NCBI RefSeq assembly: GCF_041224425.1
Contig: NZ_JBGFGL010000085.1
Span: forward strand, 332,043 to 396,042
Direction of reading: 5' to 3'
Source: Psychroserpens sp041224425
Lineage (GTDB): Bacteria; Bacteroidota; Bacteroidia; Flavobacteriales; Flavobacteriaceae
Length of the DNA stretch: 64,000 bases
The translations under genes and the position numbers were made by a program. The notes beneath the pieces are model-generated. The model was not told the origin of the DNA. It did not search any database and saw only the letters and a program-made list of their open reading frames with translations. The stretch's first letter is position 1. The number at the start of each line of letters is the position of its first letter. Shown in pieces: positions 26,962 through 36,605 of the stretch.

Positions 26962-28269
26962 TTAAGCTTTGGCTCTTAGCTCTTTTATAGCTTCAACAAC
27001 TGCACTATGGCTAACCGTGTGGGTTTTAAAATGTGTAGTTATAACCTCCTTTTCATGAGGAGTGGCTTCCAATTGATTAAGGATATTCATCAAGTGCATT
27101 TTCATATGCCCTTCTTGAATACCAGTTGTCGTTAAAGAACGCAAGGCGGCGAAATTTTGAGCCAGACCAGCAACCGCAACAATTTCCATTAACTCTTTAG
27201 CAGATGGATTTCCTAAAAGTTGTAAAGCTAATTTCACCAATGGATGTAAACTTGTCAATCCACCTACAGTTCCAAGTGCTAATGGGATTTCCATCCAAAA
27301 TTTAAAGATGCCATTGTCAACTTCAGCGTGCGTGAGGCTACTGTAACTACCTTGTCTTGAAGCGTAAGCATGAACACCGGCTTCTACGGCTCTAAAATCA
27401 TTTCCGGTAGCTAAAACAACAGCATCAATACCATTCATGATGCCCTTATTATGCGTTACGGCTCTGTAGGGTTCAACTTCTGCAATTCTAACAGCTTGAA
27501 TGAATTTTTCAGCAAATTCTTTGGGTGAAATGCCTTTGTTTCCAGTTAATTTTTCAACACTACAACTCACTTCAGCTCTAACTACACACTCTGGAACATA
27601 ATTGGAGAGAATGCTCATTATAATATTTAAATCACCTTCTAAGGAATTTTCAGCTTCACGCTTTAGAGTTATTGCAAACTGCTCGAGACAGCTATTGATA
27701 AAATTAGCACCCATGGCATCCTTGGTTTCAAAATGCACATGTAATTGATAATACCGCTCTAAGTCTTTTGTTTTATCCCTAAGTTCAATATCTAATATGC
27801 CACCACCACGTTTTTCCATGCTTTTAGTAATGGATTCGGTTTCTGAAATGAGTTTGGGTTTAACCGTTTCAAAAAACTGTCTTAGGGTTTCTGGCTTACC
27901 AGAATAATTGAAGTGAACTTGTCCGACCTTTTTTGTAGAGACAACTTCAGCTTTAAATCCGCCGCGATTAAACCAGAATTTTGCGGCTTTACTAGCTGCT
28001 GCAACTACAGAACTTTCTTCAATTGCCATTGGTATGGTAAAGGTTTTGCCGTTGATTAGGAAGTTTGGTGCCACACCAAATGGAAGGTAATAGTTTGTAA
28101 TCGTATTTTCTATAAATTCGTCGTGTAATTGCTGAAGCTTTGAATCTGAATTCCAGTACTGTTTTATAATGTTTTTAGCATGTTCAGTATTAGAAAAATG
28201 AGTGTTGACAATCCAATCGATTTTTTCAGATTTCGACAATTTTGAAAAGCCAGTAATAGTATTATGCAT
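26962..28269 (-). CDS. Class II hydroxymethylglutaryl-CoA reductase
   Basis: The start is the ATG at 28269; a TTG just upstream is less likely. The 435 residues match the bacterial class II HMG-CoA reductase: KDAMGANFINSC carries the catalytic Asp, THNKGIMNGIDA the Lys region, and ATGNDFRAVEAG and GTVGGLTSLHP are family blocks. The class is often called degradative, but flavobacteria use it to make mevalonate for isoprenoids (menaquinone, carotenoids), and the adjacent GHMP kinase fits that. A -7 element TATCTTTG lies 19 bases upstream. Confidence 0.93.
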   Translation of the reverse strand: MHNTITGFSKLSKSEKIDWIVNTHFSNTEHAKNIIKQYWNSDSKLQQLHDEFIENTITNYYLPFGVAPNFLINGKTFTIPMAIEESSVVAAASKAAKFWFNRGGFKAEVVSTKKVGQVHFNYSGKPETLRQFFETVKPKLISETESITKSMEKRGGGILDIELRDKTKDLERYYQLHVHFETKDAMGANFINSCLEQFAITLKREAENSLEGDLNIIMSILSNYVPECVVRAEVSCSVEKLTGNKGISPKEFAEKFIQAVRIAEVEPYRAVTHNKGIMNGIDAVVLATGNDFRAVEAGVHAYASRQGSYSSLTHAEVDNGIFKFWMEIPLALGTVGGLTSLHPLVKLALQLLGNPSAKELMEIVAVAGLAQNFAALRSLTTTGIQEGHMKMHLMNILNQLEATPHEKEVITTHFKTHTVSHSAVVEAIKELRAKA

Positions 28270-28288
28270 CAACTTGAATTTAAGGTAA

Positions 28289-28296
28289 CAAAGATA
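28289..28296 (-). promoter_or_regulatory. -7 element of the mevalonate operon
   Basis: On the minus strand this reads TATCTTTG, an exact TAnnTTTG match, 19 bases before the ATG of HMG-CoA reductase. No clear -33 element is seen. Confidence 0.5.
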
Positions 28297-28467
28297 CTAT
28301 TCTTGTCTGTAATTATCCGATAGGCTTGTTATTATTGCATATTTAACTGTTAATAGTTAGGGTTTTTTGGTTAATTTTTAGTAAACTTGGCAATATTTTA
28401 TTTAAAAAAAGACAGCATAACTAATGCTTTCTCGAGGATAAAAAAATACTAACTAATATTTATTTCT

Positions 28468-30036
28468 ATGTCAACTACTCTTAAACCTCACCAAAGAGAA
28501 CTTTGGGGACAGCCAATAGGGCTTTATATTTTGTTTTTAACCGAAATGTGGGAACGTTTTTCCTACTACGGAATGCGAGCTTTATTGGTGCTTTACATGA
28601 CAGCATCTACATTGGGAACCGATGACAGAGGTGCTGGTTTGGGTTGGACTAATCAGGAAGCGTTGGCGCTTTATGGTTGGTATACCATGTTGGTTTATGT
28701 CATGTCCATTCCAGGAGGAATGATAGCCGATAAACTTATTGGTCAGAAGAAAGCAGTGTTATTAGGTGCCATAGTTTTATGTCTGGGACATGGTGTTTTA
28801 GTGCTCACTGATATTTGGGCATTTTATACTGGTTTGGGATTAGTGATTTTAGGTGTCGGACTATTAAAACCGAACATTTCAACGATGGTTGGTGGTCTTT
28901 ATAGAGAAGGTGATATCAGACGGGATAAAGGCTTTAGTATTTTTTATATTGGAATTAATCTTGGTTCGCTCTTGGCTACTATTATTGTTGGATTGGTTGT
29001 TGCAGAATGGGGTTGGCATGCTGGTTTCGGATTAGCAGGTGTTGTAATGTTACTTGGATTGGTCAATTATTTAGCAGGTCAAAAGTATTTAACTCAAGTC
29101 GGTAACTTTGAACCACCTAAAGCAGATGACGTAAACGAAATCTCATATGGAAAACTTTATGGTAAACTATTTACCTCCTCGACACAATTAGTAATTACAG
29201 GATTGTTATTGTTAGTGTCAGCCTTTGGATGGTACAAATTAGGTTGGGGTTACGGACTTTTATTTGTGTTCCTTACAGCAGTGATCGCATTATTGATGAT
29301 GATTTATAAAGAATTGAATACCCAAGTTTACAAAGATCGATTTATGGTATTGCTTCTTTCATTTATAATGGTAATTGTATTTTGGGGTGCTTTTGAACAA
29401 GCTGGCGGACTGATGAATTTGTACACAGAATCAAAAGTAGATAGAGTCCTTTTTGGTTGGGAAATACCTACAGTGATGTTCCAGAGTTTAAACGCTGGAT
29501 TCATTATCATATTTGCAACTCTTGTAGCTTCTGTATGGGCTAAGCGTAAACTTAAAGGAAAAGAAGGATCTTCCATTTTTAAAATGGCAGTTGGTATTAT
29601 CATTATGGGCTTCGGATTCCTGTTTATGGTATTTGCAGCAATGGAATTTGAAAGATCTGGAACGTCAAGCATGATATGGTTGGTGTTGGCCTATTTATTC
29701 CATACCATTGGTGAACTGTGTTTATCTCCAGTAGCACTATCCTTTATAACAAAATTAACTCCTGTTAAATATGCCTCTTTAATGATGGGTGTGTATTTCG
29801 CTGCAACAGGTCTTGGAAGTAAAGTTGCAGGAATTGTAGGTGAAGCGGCTTCAGACTTTGGAGAATATACCATCTTCTTAGGAATTTTAATATTTACAGT
29901 CATAATTGGTACCTTGTTTATCATGTTGTTAAAACCACTAAAACGTTTAACGCATGGTGCTGAAGATAACGAACGTGAAATGCATATTAATGAAACCGAA
30001 GGTTTTGAACTGGCTGATGCAGATTTAAATAACTAA
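28468..30036 (+). CDS. POT/PTR2 family peptide:proton symporter 1
   Basis: The 522-residue membrane transporter has about 14 hydrophobic helices and the POT signature ExxERFSYYGMRALLVLYM in the first helix, then GLGLVILGVGLLKPNISTMVGG (about 124-145) and FFxYI-type DKGFSIFYIGINLGS. POT proteins import di- and tripeptides with protons. A second POT gene follows after a terminator-like hairpin, so two carriers with different specificities are likely. Confidence 0.92.
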   Translation: MSTTLKPHQRELWGQPIGLYILFLTEMWERFSYYGMRALLVLYMTASTLGTDDRGAGLGWTNQEALALYGWYTMLVYVMSIPGGMIADKLIGQKKAVLLGAIVLCLGHGVLVLTDIWAFYTGLGLVILGVGLLKPNISTMVGGLYREGDIRRDKGFSIFYIGINLGSLLATIIVGLVVAEWGWHAGFGLAGVVMLLGLVNYLAGQKYLTQVGNFEPPKADDVNEISYGKLYGKLFTSSTQLVITGLLLLVSAFGWYKLGWGYGLLFVFLTAVIALLMMIYKELNTQVYKDRFMVLLLSFIMVIVFWGAFEQAGGLMNLYTESKVDRVLFGWEIPTVMFQSLNAGFIIIFATLVASVWAKRKLKGKEGSSIFKMAVGIIIMGFGFLFMVFAAMEFERSGTSSMIWLVLAYLFHTIGELCLSPVALSFITKLTPVKYASLMMGVYFAATGLGSKVAGIVGEAASDFGEYTIFLGILIFTVIIGTLFIMLLKPLKRLTHGAEDNEREMHINETEGFELADADLNN

Positions 30037-30047
30037 AATTATATATT

Positions 30048-30081
30048 AAAACCCTTGTTAAAATTATTTTTTCAAGGGTTT
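30048..30081 (+). terminator. Hairpin between the two POT genes
   Basis: AAACCCTTG (30049-30057) pairs with CAAGGGTTT (30073-30081) across a 15-base AT-rich loop, followed by TACTTTATTC. The T tail is imperfect, so it may only attenuate. Confidence 0.55.
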
Positions 30082-30108
30082 ACTTTATTCTAACTAAACG
30101 TCTCTTTT

Positions 30109-31893
30109 ATGAATACTGATATCGAAAATCTATTTAAAGATAAAGTCATTGGGCATCCAGCAGGTCTATTTGTGATCTTCTTTACTGAAATGTGGGAACG
30201 CTTTTCCTTTTACGGAATGAAAATACTCTTGGTATTGTTCTTAACAGCACCTTTTCTTAGTGATAATCCTGGTTGGGAATGGTCTCGTGAAAATGCCTTG
30301 GCTCTTATTGGAACATATTCATCGCTACTATACCTAACTCCTATTGTAGGTGGTTGGTTAGCCGATAAGTTTATGGGTTACAAATGGGCAGTTATCGTAG
30401 GTTGTTTTATTATGATGCTAGGGCATGCTGCGATGGTATTTGAAACGACTTGGTCTTTATATTTAGGTTTGGCCTTATTGGTTATCGGAACAGGTTTCTT
30501 TAAGCCAAATATGACTTCCATGATTTCTGAAATGTATAAAGGAAAGGAGTCTAAAAAGGATGGTGCCTATACAATTTATTACATGGGTGTTAATGCTGGT
30601 GCGTTTTTTGGAATGATGTTATGTGGATATTTAGCTGAAAATATTGGGTGGAGTTACGGATTTGGATTGGCAGGAATTTTTATGCTTGGTGGATTGATTC
30701 AGTTTTGGTTGGCTAAGGATTTATTTGGTCAGATAGGTGAAAAACCTTCAAAAGTACATGAAGTTGAGTTGCCTCAAAATATCAATGAGGAAAGTCCAAA
30801 AGAGCACATAGTTGATGGTTCTGATGAAAAAGCCAATCCGTTTACAACTTTGGATAAGGTCTTGATTGCATTATCGTCAATTGGAGGTTTGTTGTATTTG
30901 TTTAATGATCCACTATCCAAGATAGGAAATATGAATGTTTTACCTTTTAATTTAGGAGGTCTTGATGGATCAAATGTTGTAGTGTTAACTGCTTTAGCAT
31001 TATTCTTAATTTTAATTATATCGCGTATTTCGCGTTATTCAAGAATCATTAGAGATCGTATTATTGCCGTCTCTATTTTTGGAATATTCACAGTGTTTTT
31101 CTTTGCTGCATTCGAGCAGTCTCTGGGATCAATGACCTTGTTTGCTAGAGATTACACAGATCGACTTTTGGAAGGCTCTTCGGCCACTATTTTCAAGGTT
31201 ATCGATGCTATTTTAACGGTTGTTCCATTAGCCATTATTACATGGGTATTGTACTTGTTGTTTAAGAAGACATTTTCAAAGATTCCTTCATCTAATATTG
31301 TCTTGGCGTTAACTTTTGTATTCTTATGGTTTGTAGTAGGATATAAGCTGTTTAATGAATTTAGTAAAGATGCTACTGAAGTTGGTGCTTCTTGGTTTGG
31401 GATATTAAACTCTTTCTTTATCATCACCTTGGCACCGTTATTCTCTAAATGGTGGGAAAGTAAATACAATCCGAGTGTCGCCATGAAGTATGGTATCGGA
31501 CTTATTTTACTTGGCTTAGGTTTTGGAATCTTAGTATTTGGAACTATGAACATTCCACAAGGAGCCAAAACGGCTTCGGTAAGCATGATATTTCTGATAT
31601 TAGCCTATTTATTTCATACCATGGGTGAGTTGTGTATTTCTCCTGTTGGATTATCGTACTTAAGTAAATTGGTGCCTGGTAGAATGATTGGCTTTATGTT
31701 TGGAATCTGGTATTTGGCTATTGCCATTGGTCAAAAAGCTGCAGGAACTATGGGAGGTATGATTGACAAGATTACTGAAGAATATTCATTAAGTACATTT
31801 TTCCTGATTTTTACTTTGGTTCCAGCTGCAGTAGGTGTAATTTCGATGTTATTGAATCCAATATTGAAACGTCTGATGCATGGTGTCAAATAA
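30109..31893 (+). CDS. POT/PTR2 family peptide:proton symporter 2
   Basis: The 594-residue protein repeats the POT signature (EMWERFSFYGMKILLVLFL) and GTGFFKPNMTSMISEMY. It is 72 residues longer than its neighbour, mainly through a charged loop of about 60 residues in the middle (around 215-255, rich in Glu/Lys). The pair looks like an old tandem duplication that has diverged well; the sequences are similar in motifs but not near-identical. Confidence 0.92.
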   Translation: MNTDIENLFKDKVIGHPAGLFVIFFTEMWERFSFYGMKILLVLFLTAPFLSDNPGWEWSRENALALIGTYSSLLYLTPIVGGWLADKFMGYKWAVIVGCFIMMLGHAAMVFETTWSLYLGLALLVIGTGFFKPNMTSMISEMYKGKESKKDGAYTIYYMGVNAGAFFGMMLCGYLAENIGWSYGFGLAGIFMLGGLIQFWLAKDLFGQIGEKPSKVHEVELPQNINEESPKEHIVDGSDEKANPFTTLDKVLIALSSIGGLLYLFNDPLSKIGNMNVLPFNLGGLDGSNVVVLTALALFLILIISRISRYSRIIRDRIIAVSIFGIFTVFFFAAFEQSLGSMTLFARDYTDRLLEGSSATIFKVIDAILTVVPLAIITWVLYLLFKKTFSKIPSSNIVLALTFVFLWFVVGYKLFNEFSKDATEVGASWFGILNSFFIITLAPLFSKWWESKYNPSVAMKYGIGLILLGLGFGILVFGTMNIPQGAKTASVSMIFLILAYLFHTMGELCISPVGLSYLSKLVPGRMIGFMFGIWYLAIAIGQKAAGTMGGMIDKITEEYSLSTFFLIFTLVPAAVGVISMLLNPILKRLMHGVK

Positions 31894-31978
31894 CGAATAA
31901 ATCGTTAAAATATCCCAAAAACTAATGCTTTTGGCTCATTTTTTGTAAGTTAGAAACAGAAATTGCAACAAATCACAA

Positions 31979-32533
31979 ATGAAAAAAATAACTTATTTAC
32001 TCGTTTTTGCACTATTGCTTTCGGTCAATAGTTTTGCTCAACTACAGGAAATCAATTGGATGACTTTAGAAGAAGCCATTGAACTACAAAAAAAGAATCC
32101 TAAGAAAATTATGATGGACGTCTATACCAAATGGTGTGGGCCTTGTAAAATGCTCGATAAGAATACGTTCAAAAATGAAGATGTAGTAGCCTATGTTAAC
32201 AAAAACTACTATGCGGTTAAGTTTGATGCAGAAGGTGATACGACTGTTAGCTATGATGGTAAATCCTTCAGCAATCCAAACTATAAACCAGAATTAGCTA
32301 ATAGAAGAAATGGTGTACATGAATTAACGCGTTATTTAAGAGTAAGTGCGTATCCAACAATTGTGTTTTTTGATGAAAATGCCAAGGTCATTTCTCCTAT
32401 TCGTGGATACCAAAAACCACAACAAATAGAATTGTATCTCAAACTATTTAATGGTGATGATTACAAGTCAATGACCACGCAAGAGGATTTTAATGCCTAT
32501 TACAATGCATTTAAACCTCAGTTTAGACAATAA
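31979..32533 (+). CDS. Periplasmic thioredoxin-like protein
   Basis: The 184 residues begin with a signal peptide (ALLLSVNSFAQ, cleavage near 20) and a thioredoxin fold with the active site KWCGPCK (Cys53, Cys56) and the cis-proline region SAYPTIVFFD. It would act as a thiol:disulfide reductase or cytochrome-maturation helper in the periplasm. It lies between the second POT gene and the convergent comEC gene, apparently as a single gene. Confidence 0.88.
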   Translation: MKKITYLLVFALLLSVNSFAQLQEINWMTLEEAIELQKKNPKKIMMDVYTKWCGPCKMLDKNTFKNEDVVAYVNKNYYAVKFDAEGDTTVSYDGKSFSNPNYKPELANRRNGVHELTRYLRVSAYPTIVFFDENAKVISPIRGYQKPQQIELYLKLFNGDDYKSMTTQEDFNAYYNAFKPQFRQ

Positions 32534-32539
32534 GAATTA

Positions 32540-34573
32540 CTAATCTTTTAAGATTAAGGCTCCCTTTTCACCTGTATAATGGAAAGGGAGTTTTTCTTTT
32601 AAGCAGGTCTGTCTCCAGCGATCAACATAAGATTTGTAATTACTGCCATCTGCGATAATTAATTGTGGACGGAGTGAGTCTATAATGCGTTTGAGGTTGA
32701 TTTTTGGTGATTGTCTTAAAAGAAGAAACTTGGGTTCAAATGAATTTAAATTATAAACACCTAAACTATCAATTATCAATAAATTTCCTTTTGGTGTTTT
32801 GTACACATTTTTGAGACTATTGAAAGATACAGAATCTATAAAATGTTTTAAGTTAAATGGCTTATATACTATAGAAATATCATCTATTTCACCTTCATCG
32901 TGTGAGAGACTTAAATGACTTTCTTTTTTATGCCCAAGAACGGTATGCCTACTTTTATGAAATATGACATACCCTTCAAAGTTATTATGGTGCTTAGTGA
33001 ATATATAAGCCGATTGAACCAAAATCACGCATATCAGAAAGGCTTTGATCGTTTTTATTTGGAATGTATTGAACATGTGATAGGTACTTGCCAAAAGGAG
33101 ATAAAAACAACAAAGATGAATAAGATTAAATGAAATATCACGAATAATGAATTGTTCTTGTTGTGATACCCAAGAAACTACAGCATTCATGTATCGAATG
33201 AGACTTCCAAAAATAGCTCCAATAATTTCCGGAAGGATGTTTAATAACGATAGGGCAATAACTAATAGTCCAAACCCTAAAATCAACCCCAAAAATGGAA
33301 TAATTGCCAAATTAGATATGAAAAACAGTGCGGGAAATTGATGGAAATAGTATAAGCTTATAGGTGCTACTCCAACTTGTGCAGCTATGGTAACCGTTAA
33401 GATTTGCCAAAAATAATTAACGACTTTAAATTTTGGTGACCAAATTTTTTGTAATAAAGGTTGCATACTTACTATTGAGAATACAGCAGCATAACTCATT
33501 TGAAAACCCACATCAAAAAGAAACATAGGTTTTACCAAAAGGAGAATAAATAAAGAAATGAACAAAGTGTTGTATATGTTTGTTGGTCGTTTTAAGTTCA
33601 TGGCAATAGCAACCAAACTAAACATTGTTACAGCTCGCGTGACAGAAGCTGATAATCCTGCAATAACAGCGAAACTCCATAAGAGTATTAAGATAGAACA
33701 AATTTTAATGGTTTTTCCTTTCCTTAAACGCTCCAAAGGTTTTAGAATTTGATTTAATATGAATAAGATAATGCCAACATGCAGGCCTGACACAGCTAGA
33801 ATATGAATTGCTCCAGCTTCAGCATACCTATTATAAGTTTTAGCATTCATATCTTGTCTTTGTCCCAAAAGAAGAGCATTGATGATGCCCAATTCATCGG
33901 GATGAAACCCAAAAGCATTTAATCTTTTGTTTATCGTCCTGCGAATTATATCTGCATAACCCAATAACGTATACCTTTTGGAAGGGATTTGTTTAATTAA
34001 TTTGATCTCAGAATAAAGTTGATGATAGATATATTGTTTTTTCAAATAGGCTTTATAATTAAACTGATTTGGATTTAATGGATTATTGATAATCGAAAGT
34101 TTACTTTGTAGTAAAAGGATATCATCAACATAAAATGGAGTTTTTAAGTCTTCTTTTTTTACTTGAAGTAAGATTTTTCCGCTGCAGGTTTTATGGTTAA
34201 TGGAAATCAGTTCAGCTATATATTTTTCATTGTAAATTGAAGGTTTTAGGCGTTCTCTAATCTTAAGATGAAATAGTTTGGGTTCAGTATTGATCGTAAT
34301 GTGCTTGGAATAATGATTTGAAAATTGTTTTTGATCATGCAAGTTGTAGGTTAAGGCACCAACGCATATGCTGGTTGCTAATACAGAAATACCAAATCCA
34401 AGACTGCGTTTAAATTGCCGATTGGCAATAATGTTCAAAACTATAGATGCCGTAAAACAACCTATGGTGGCAATGGTTAACTCTTTTCGAGTAAAGGAAA
34501 TATAATGCGAAGCGCTTATGCCTATTATGATACATAGGGTAAGCTTGATAATTGAAAAATTTAAGGTTCTCAC
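32540..34573 (-). CDS. comEC: ComEC/Rec2-family DNA uptake channel
   Basis: The 677-residue membrane protein has an N-terminal OB-like DUF4131 part and the Competence domain (GIINALLLGQRQDM, AGAIHILAVSGLHVGII, ADNP-like SASVTRAVTMFSLVAIA). ComEC forms the inner-membrane channel for single-stranded DNA. The C-terminal 180 residues lack the metallo-beta-lactamase HxHxDH and keep only a worn trace of the fold (LIIADGSNY near the end). So the nuclease part found in many ComEC proteins seems inactive or lost, as in several Bacteroidota homologues. Confidence 0.88.
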   Translation of the reverse strand: MRTLNFSIIKLTLCIIIGISASHYISFTRKELTIATIGCFTASIVLNIIANRQFKRSLGFGISVLATSICVGALTYNLHDQKQFSNHYSKHITINTEPKLFHLKIRERLKPSIYNEKYIAELISINHKTCSGKILLQVKKEDLKTPFYVDDILLLQSKLSIINNPLNPNQFNYKAYLKKQYIYHQLYSEIKLIKQIPSKRYTLLGYADIIRRTINKRLNAFGFHPDELGIINALLLGQRQDMNAKTYNRYAEAGAIHILAVSGLHVGIILFILNQILKPLERLRKGKTIKICSILILLWSFAVIAGLSASVTRAVTMFSLVAIAMNLKRPTNIYNTLFISLFILLLVKPMFLFDVGFQMSYAAVFSIVSMQPLLQKIWSPKFKVVNYFWQILTVTIAAQVGVAPISLYYFHQFPALFFISNLAIIPFLGLILGFGLLVIALSLLNILPEIIGAIFGSLIRYMNAVVSWVSQQEQFIIRDISFNLIHLCCFYLLLASTYHMFNTFQIKTIKAFLICVILVQSAYIFTKHHNNFEGYVIFHKSRHTVLGHKKESHLSLSHDEGEIDDISIVYKPFNLKHFIDSVSFNSLKNVYKTPKGNLLIIDSLGVYNLNSFEPKFLLLRQSPKINLKRIIDSLRPQLIIADGSNYKSYVDRWRQTCLKEKLPFHYTGEKGALILKD

Positions 34574-34612
34574 ACCTTAAATATAGTAAATATTCTATAT
34601 GTAGAAAATAAT

Positions 34613-35134
34613 CTAGATTACACGTCGTGCTTGTACATAGGCCAAGTACCAATAGCGCTCTGATAGATTGGAGGTGATAACACCACGACTTGTTGTAGAG
34701 TGGATGAATTCTACAAAACCAGGTCTGGCTTTTGTTACGATCCCAACATGGTTGACATTACGACTGTTTTTACGGGTTGCAAAAAACAAAAGATCGCCTT
34801 CTTTTACCTGTTTTACATCAATCCACTTTCCAGTACTTTTTAAATCAGCTGTAGTTCTGGGAAGGCTTATATTCTCTTTTTGAAAAGCAGTAACTACTAA
34901 TCCTGAGCAGTCCATACCTCGTTTTGTAGTACCACCATATTTATATTTGGTGCCTTCAAAAGTTTGGGCATATTTAATAATATTCTGAATGGTTTTCGAA
35001 GTAACCGGATGATGAGACTCAGTTTTTGATTTACTTACTTTAGAAGTTCTTTCTTTTTTCGTTTTGATGCCTTTGGAAGAATTACAACTACCGAGGCTTA
35101 TAGATAATATTAGAAGTAGGACTATTTTTTTCAT
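34613..35134 (-). CDS. NlpC/P60 (C40) cell-wall hydrolase lipoprotein
   Basis: The 173-residue product starts with a lipoprotein signal (SISLGSC, Cys17), followed by a basic linker and an NlpC/P60 domain. The catalytic triad is visible: Cys76 in RGMDCSGLV, His129 in NVNHVGIV and His145 in VEFIHS. The family cuts peptide bonds in peptidoglycan stem peptides, here in the periplasm. It lies 39 bases upstream of comEC and may share its transcript. Confidence 0.92.
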   Translation of the reverse strand: MKKIVLLLILSISLGSCNSSKGIKTKKERTSKVSKSKTESHHPVTSKTIQNIIKYAQTFEGTKYKYGGTTKRGMDCSGLVVTAFQKENISLPRTTADLKSTGKWIDVKQVKEGDLLFFATRKNSRNVNHVGIVTKARPGFVEFIHSTTSRGVITSNLSERYWYLAYVQARRVI

Positions 35135-35207
35135 TTCATCAAATATCTGCTAAAATATAAAAATGAAAACTTTTATAATTGGAAGTGTCATTGGGTTTTC
35201 AACAAGA

Positions 35208-36317
35208 TTATTTACAACTTTCAAATATTAGCTTTGCAGCCTTGTCACTTGCACCTTTACCTCCAAGTTTTTTCTCCAGGTCATAATAATCAATGAATAA
35301 TTGGATGCGCTTGTCATCACTTAAAATAAGCTGTAATTCTTTTTTGAGGCGTTTGTAATTGAGTTCGCTTTGAATCAATTCTGTTACCACTTCACGATCC
35401 ATGATAAGGTTTACCAATGAAATATATTTAAGGGTTATGATACGTTTCGCTATTTGGTAAGAAATGGCATTGGCTTTATAGCAGACGACTTGTGGTACTT
35501 TGAATAAGGCAGTTTCAAGTGTTGCTGTGCCAGATGTCACTAATGCTGCATGAGAAACACTTAAGAGGTCATAGGTCTTGTTGCTTACAAAAGCAACGTT
35601 TTCATTCTTCATGAACGACTTGTAAAAACTAAAATCTTGATTTGGAGCACCAGCAATCACAAATTGATACTCTTTAAAATCATTTACAACACTCAACATG
35701 ACACCAAGCATTTTTGAGATTTCCTGTTTTCTACTTCCTGGTAAAAGTGCAATAATAGGTTTTTGTCCAAGCTCGTGAGCTTTTCTAAACTGATGTTCAT
35801 CTACTTGAGTTCTGTCTGATATGGCATCAATTAAAGGGTGACCAACAAAGTGGACATCGTAATTCAAGTCTTTGTAGAATGATTTTTCAAAAGGTAAGAT
35901 GACATACATGGCATCAATATCACGTTTGATTTTTTTAACACGATTTGCTCTAGAAGCCCATACTTGAGGAGAGATGTAGTAATGTGTTTTAAACTTTTTC
36001 TCTTTAGCCCATTTGGCTATTCGCAGATTAAATCCGGAATTGTCAATAAAAATGATAACATCAGGTTGGTATTCTTCTATGTCTTTTTTGCAAAAGGAAA
36101 TAAGTCCGAGAATTTTTTTTAGGTTAAAAATCACTTCGGCAAAACCCATAAATGAACGGTCTTTGTAATGGGTGACCAAAGTACCACCTACAGCTTGCAT
36201 CAAGTCACCTCCCCAAAATCTGAATTCAGCATTTACATCTTGTTTCAGTAATGCTTTCATCAAATTGGAACCATGTAGATCGCCAGAGGCCTCGCCAGCT
36301 ATAATGTAATACTTCAT
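35208..36317 (-). CDS. lpxB: Lipid-A-disaccharide synthase
   Basis: The 369-residue GT19 enzyme shows the LpxB start YYIIAGEASGDLHGSNLM, the FIDNSGFNLRIAKWAKE block, YISPQVWASR and LLPGSRKQEI. It condenses two acylated glucosamine units to form the lipid A disaccharide at the inner membrane. It abuts a small membrane protein gene upstream, which itself overlaps surE. Confidence 0.95.
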   Translation of the reverse strand: MKYYIIAGEASGDLHGSNLMKALLKQDVNAEFRFWGGDLMQAVGGTLVTHYKDRSFMGFAEVIFNLKKILGLISFCKKDIEEYQPDVIIFIDNSGFNLRIAKWAKEKKFKTHYYISPQVWASRANRVKKIKRDIDAMYVILPFEKSFYKDLNYDVHFVGHPLIDAISDRTQVDEHQFRKAHELGQKPIIALLPGSRKQEISKMLGVMLSVVNDFKEYQFVIAGAPNQDFSFYKSFMKNENVAFVSNKTYDLLSVSHAALVTSGTATLETALFKVPQVVCYKANAISYQIAKRIITLKYISLVNLIMDREVVTELIQSELNYKRLKKELQLILSDDKRIQLFIDYYDLEKKLGGKGASDKAAKLIFESCK

Positions 36318-36605
36318 TTATGTAAATCTAATGATTAATGTAATGATAGCTACAATAATGGTTGCTATCAATACACCTTTTGCACGTTGCTCTTTATTGG
36401 TGTTAATGAAAAAGAAAAATGCTGCTAAGTTCAATAATGCACCAATGCTTACCAGTTTGGTAAAAACCCCTTGAGCCAAAGCGATATTTAAGGAGTCTCC
36501 AATGGAGCTTCCAGTGCCAAAAATCAGTAATGAAAGCAGTAACCCAATGATGCTGGCAACAAACCCAATAATAAGTCCGATATATAAGTCTTTGTTAGTC
36601 TTCAA
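36318..36605 (-). CDS. Small three-helix membrane protein
   Basis: The 95 residues contain three hydrophobic helices (about 8-29, 42-66 and 77-93) joined by short polar loops (NTNKEQRAKG between the last two). No family is recognised. It overlaps the surE end by 11 bases and abuts lpxB, so it is part of the surE-lpxB transcript. The first loop GTGSSIGDSL is glycine/serine rich. It may assist lipid A synthesis or simply ride along. Confidence 0.75.
   Translation of the reverse strand: MKTNKDLYIGLIIGFVASIIGLLLSLLIFGTGSSIGDSLNIALAQGVFTKLVSIGALLNLAAFFFFINTNKEQRAKGVLIATIIVAIITLIIRFT

Noticed and set aside
31910..31952. Terminator after the second POT gene (CCAAAA/TTTTGG)
   Set aside because: The stem has only six pairs, mostly A-T, and no proper T-run.
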